Below the pieces are notes generated by a model that did no database searches, had not been told where the DNA came from, and saw only the letters and a list, made by a program, of their open reading frames with translations. Source: JAFHCF01 sp048497495 (GTDB lineage Bacteria; Pseudomonadota; Alphaproteobacteria; Rhizobiales; Ancalomicrobiaceae). From it: 9,353 bases of DNA. The stretch lies in assembly GCA_048497495.1 (NCBI GenBank), contig JAFHCF010000175.1, positions 1 through 9,353 of the forward strand, written 5' to 3'. The translations under genes and the position numbers were made by a program. Position 1 is the stretch's first letter. The number at the start of each line of letters is the position of its first letter. Positions 6,685 through 9,353 of this stretch are shown piece after piece.

Positions 6685-7452
6685 ATGACCTGGTCCATCG
6701 TCGCCCGCGATCCCGACACCGGCTTCTTCGGCATCGCCGTCGCCAGTCGCTTCTTCTCCGTCGGAACCCTCGTTCCCCATATCCGCGCCGGCGTCGGGGC
6801 GGTGGCGACGCAGGCCTTCGTCAATCCGCTCTATGGCATCGACGGGCTGGCGCTCCTCGCCGAGGGGGCGTCGCCCGAAGAGGTGGTCACGGCTCTGACC
6901 GGGCGTGACGCGGGGCATCGCCAACGCCAGTTCCACCTGATCGACGCCGCCGGCCGCAATGCGGCCTTCACCGGCGAGGCCTGCGTGGAGTGGGCCGGCC
7001 ACCGGGTCGGCGAAGGGTTTTCGGTCGCCGGCAACATGTTGGTCGGCCCGCGGGTGGTCGAGGCGACCTTCGCGGTGATGGAGAAGACGGCGGGCATGCC
7101 CCTGGTCGAACGCCTGCTCGAGGCGATGCAGGCCGGCGAGGATGCCGGCGGCGACAAGCGCGGGCGGCAATCGGCGGCGATCCGCGTCCACCGCGACCAG
7201 GACTACCCCTGGCTCGACATCCGCGCCGACGACCATCCCGAGCCGCTCGCCGAATTGCGCCGGCTCCATGCCGTCGCCCAGGAACGCTACCTCCACGTGG
7301 TCGAGACCATGCCGACCCGGGCCGATCCCTCCGGCATGCTCGACCGTTCGGTGATCGACCGCCGCATCGCCGACCTGGAGGCGGCGCGGGAGGCGGAGGG
7401 ACGGCCGTCGGCCTCCTTCTCGACGCCCTGGAAGCCGGTGATCCGGTCGTGA
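6685..7452 (+). CDS. DUF1028 family protein, putative Ntn-hydrolase-like enzyme
   Basis: A 255-residue cytoplasmic protein clearly of the DUF1028 family, whose biochemical role is not established to my knowledge. Family landmarks are the N-terminus MTWSIVARDPDTGFFGIAVA (1-20), GVGAVATQAFVNPLYG (36-51), the RQ pair at 81-82, TGE (96-98), AGNML (115-119), and GGDKRGRQSAA (155-165). The family is placed with Ntn-hydrolase-like folds. Thr2, exposed after removal of Met1, and Ser4 are the obvious candidate nucleophiles, which is inference. Residues beyond about 185 form a less conserved, charged C-terminal part. The start is fixed by GGAAGGTGAG (6673-6682), which lies over the end of the preceding gene; only 3 nt separate the two, so their products are probably made together. 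A second hydrolytic step on the imported compound is the simplest reading. Confidence 0.92.
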   Translation: MTWSIVARDPDTGFFGIAVASRFFSVGTLVPHIRAGVGAVATQAFVNPLYGIDGLALLAEGASPEEVVTALTGRDAGHRQRQFHLIDAAGRNAAFTGEACVEWAGHRVGEGFSVAGNMLVGPRVVEATFAVMEKTAGMPLVERLLEAMQAGEDAGGDKRGRQSAAIRVHRDQDYPWLDIRADDHPEPLAELRRLHAVAQERYLHVVETMPTRADPSGMLDRSVIDRRIADLEAAREAEGRPSASFSTPWKPVIRS

Positions 7453-7481
7453 CCGGCGACGAGAAGAAGGAGGCTCCGGTG

Positions 7482-9314
7482 ATGAGCGATGCGATGCCCA
7501 CCCGGCCGGTTCTCCGCGTCGAAGGCCTGACCTCGTCGTTTCTGATGGACGGCCGCTGGACCTCGGTGGTGCGCGACGTGTCCTTCGAGGTTCACCCCGG
7601 CGAGACGCTGGCGATCGTCGGGGAGAGCGGATCGGGCAAGAGCGTCACCTCGTTGTCGATCATGGGTCTCCTGCCGCCGCGCGTCAGCCGGGTCGAGGGG
7701 CGCATCGATCTCGACGGCCGCGACCTCACCGGGCTGTCGCCGCGCGCCATGCGGGCGGTGCGCGGTCGCGACATGGCGATGATCTTCCAGGAGCCGATGA
7801 CCAGCCTCAACCCGGTCTTCACCATCGGGCGGCAGATCTCCGAAGCGCTGGTGTGTCACCTCGGCCTCTCCAGGCGCGACGCCCGCGCCGAGACCCTGCG
7901 GCTCCTGGAGAAGGTGCGCATCCCCAACGCCGGATCGCGCTTCGACGAATATCCCCATCAGTTCTCCGGCGGCATGCGGCAGCGGGTGATGATCGCCATG
8001 GCGCTCGCCTCGAAACCGAAGCTCCTGATCGCCGACGAACCGACGACCGCCCTCGACGTCACCATCCAGGGGCAGATCCTCGACCTGATCAAGCAGTTGC
8101 AGGACGAGGAGAACATGGCGGTTCTCTTCATCACCCACGACATGGGCGTGGTCGCGGAGGTGGCCGATCGCACCATGGTGATGTATCGCGGCGACGTGGT
8201 GGAGACCGGAACGACCGCCGAGGTCTTCCACCAGGGCCGCCATCCCTATACGCGGGCGCTGCTGTCGGCGGTGCCGCGCCTCGGCGAGATGACCGGCGAG
8301 GATCGGCCCAAGCGTTTCGCCATCGTCGACATGGCGACCGGCGAGCGCCGACCGGCTCTTCCCGTCGGCCAGAGCGTCGACCACGGCGAGCCGCCGATCC
8401 TGTCGGTGCGCGATCTGGTGACCCGCTTCGACGTGCGCGGCGGGGTCTTCGGCCGGCGGACGGGGGCGATCCACGCGGTCGAGAACGTGTCCTTCGACCT
8501 GTTCCATTCGGAAACGCTGGCGCTGGTCGGCGAATCGGGATGCGGCAAGTCGACCACCGGCCGCTCGATCATGCGGCTGGTCGAACCGCACGGCGGGCGG
8601 GTCGAGCTCGACGGCTACGACGTCCTGGAACTGGGTTCGCTCGATCTGCGGCGGATGCGGCGCTCGATCCAGATGATCTTCCAGGATCCCTTCGCCAGCC
8701 TCAATCCGCGGATGACGATCGGCGCCTCGGTGGCGGAGCCCTATGCCGCCCATGGTCTGGGAACCCGGGCCCAGGCTCGCGACAGGGCGGCCGATCTGCT
8801 CGAGCGCGTCGGGCTCGAGGCCGGGATGATGGGCCGGTATCCGCACGAATTCTCCGGCGGTCAACGCCAGCGCATCGCCATCGCGCGGGCGCTGGCGCTC
8901 GACCCCAAGGTGATCGTCGCCGACGAGAGCGTCTCCGCCCTCGACGTCTCGATCAAGGCGCAGGTCTGCAATCTGCTGATGGACCTCCAGGAGAGCCTGA
9001 AGATCGCCTTCCTGTTCATTTCCCACGACATGGCGGTGGTCGAGCGGGTCAGCCACCGGGTCGCGGTGATGTATCTCGGCGAGATCGTCGAGATCGCCCC
9101 GCGCGCCGCCCTCTTCGCCGACCCGCAGCATTCCTACACGAAGAAGCTGATCGCGGCGGTGCCGGTCCCCGATCCGGCGCGACGCGGCATTCGGCGCGGT
9201 CTCGACGGCCAGGAACTGAAGAGCCCGGTCCGCCCGCTCGACTACCGGGCCCCGACTCGGCGCTATCGGACCGTCTCGCCGGGCCATCTGGTGATGGAGG
9301 ACACGCTCGATTGA
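7482..9314 (+). CDS. Fused double ABC ATPase of a peptide-type importer (DppD-DppF fusion, GsiA-like)
   Basis: A 610-residue protein carrying both nucleotide-binding domains that drive the two permeases. Domain 1: Walker A GESGSGKS (47-54), Q-loop Gln103, signature FSGGMRQR (161-168), Walker B LLIADEP (181-187), H-loop His219, then the oligopeptide-type tail RHPYTRALLSAVP (253-265). A linker of about 40 residues leads to domain 2: Walker A GESGCGKST (350-358), Q-loop Gln401, signature FSGGQRQR (457-464), Walker B VIVADES (477-483), H-loop His515, tail HSYTKKLIAAVPVPDP (550-565). All key ATPase residues are present in both halves, so both sites should hydrolyse ATP. Domain 2 has Ser483 where Pro or Ala usually follows the catalytic Glu. 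The start at 7482 has AAGAAGGAGG (7463-7472) upstream; a GTG directly before it (7479) is the alternative. Being last, after two enzyme genes, ties those enzymes to the transporter. Confidence 0.95.
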   Translation: MSDAMPTRPVLRVEGLTSSFLMDGRWTSVVRDVSFEVHPGETLAIVGESGSGKSVTSLSIMGLLPPRVSRVEGRIDLDGRDLTGLSPRAMRAVRGRDMAMIFQEPMTSLNPVFTIGRQISEALVCHLGLSRRDARAETLRLLEKVRIPNAGSRFDEYPHQFSGGMRQRVMIAMALASKPKLLIADEPTTALDVTIQGQILDLIKQLQDEENMAVLFITHDMGVVAEVADRTMVMYRGDVVETGTTAEVFHQGRHPYTRALLSAVPRLGEMTGEDRPKRFAIVDMATGERRPALPVGQSVDHGEPPILSVRDLVTRFDVRGGVFGRRTGAIHAVENVSFDLFHSETLALVGESGCGKSTTGRSIMRLVEPHGGRVELDGYDVLELGSLDLRRMRRSIQMIFQDPFASLNPRMTIGASVAEPYAAHGLGTRAQARDRAADLLERVGLEAGMMGRYPHEFSGGQRQRIAIARALALDPKVIVADESVSALDVSIKAQVCNLLMDLQESLKIAFLFISHDMAVVERVSHRVAVMYLGEIVEIAPRAALFADPQHSYTKKLIAAVPVPDPARRGIRRGLDGQELKSPVRPLDYRAPTRRYRTVSPGHLVMEDTLD

Positions 9315-9331
9315 GTGTGGGAGCGTGGTCG

Positions 9332-9353
9332 GCCGCCCGTCCCGACGGGCGGC
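9332..9353 (+). terminator. Probable operon terminator hairpin (runs to window edge)
   Basis: Eighteen nt after the last stop, GCCGCCCGT (9332-9340) pairs perfectly with ACGGGCGGC (9345-9353) around a 4-nt loop CCCG. The window ends at the last base of the stem, so the T-run that would prove an intrinsic terminator cannot be seen. Position and stem strength make it the likely end of the seven-gene transcript. Confidence 0.65.

Noticed and set aside
7287..9287. A long - strand frame opposite the fused ATPase.
   Set aside because: Low-complexity His/Arg/Asp-rich translation. The + strand frame here holds two full sets of ABC ATPase motifs.
1..9353. CRISPR arrays, tRNA or rRNA genes, insertion sequences, attachment sites.
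   Set aside because: No regularly spaced repeats, no tRNA-like clover-leaf, no transposase or integrase sequence, and no terminal repeats were found by reading both strands.

Overview
The window is about two-thirds G+C with strong third-position G/C bias. The protein families present (an HmuT-type haemin-binding protein, a FadR/FCD-subfamily GntR regulator, a peptide-type ABC importer with a fused double ATPase) suggest an alphaproteobacterium, probably of the Rhizobiales/Hyphomicrobiales. That placement is an inference from style and gene content; no marker gene is present. All recognised genes lie on the + strand.

Layout. Positions 1-408 are the 3' end of a haemin ABC transporter substrate-binding gene (hmuT), whose start is outside the window. 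Positions 409-684 are non-coding. This stretch holds a GC-rich hairpin that may end the hmuT transcript, a weak promoter candidate, and a striking set of interlocked inverted repeats at 654-683 directly before the next start codon. From 685 to 9314 runs one apparent operon of seven genes. In order these are a FadR-type GntR regulator, a periplasmic SBP_bac_5 solute-binding protein, two DppB/DppC-type permeases (4-nt overlap), a gamma-glutamyltransferase-family Ntn-hydrolase without a signal peptide, a DUF1028 protein (also assigned to the Ntn-hydrolase fold), and a 610-residue fused double ABC ATPase of the GsiA type. Gaps are 60, 66, -4, 43, 3 and 29 nt. A perfect GC-rich hairpin follows the last stop and runs to the window edge.

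How it may work. The binding protein captures a ligand in the periplasm, the two permeases and the fused ATPase import it, and the two Ntn-type enzymes act on it in the cytoplasm. The regulator at the head of the operon probably senses the ligand or a breakdown product and controls its own operon through the 654-683 operator. The layout is analogous to the E. coli iaaA-gsiABCD glutathione importer operon, which also pairs an Ntn-hydrolase with a GsiA-type ATPase.

Most interesting point. Residues that read a free alpha-amino-acid head group in model proteins appear changed in both the binding protein (the Asp of the W-x-x-D segment is Arg406) and the GGT homologue (the positions of E. coli GGT Arg114, Asn411 and Asp433 are Gln81, Gly423 and Met444). 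The catalytic Thr403 and the oxyanion-hole glycines remain. This suggests the system is built for something other than an ordinary peptide or gamma-glutamyl compound, for example an N-blocked, amide-linked or otherwise modified substrate. The alignments were made by eye, so this is a hypothesis.
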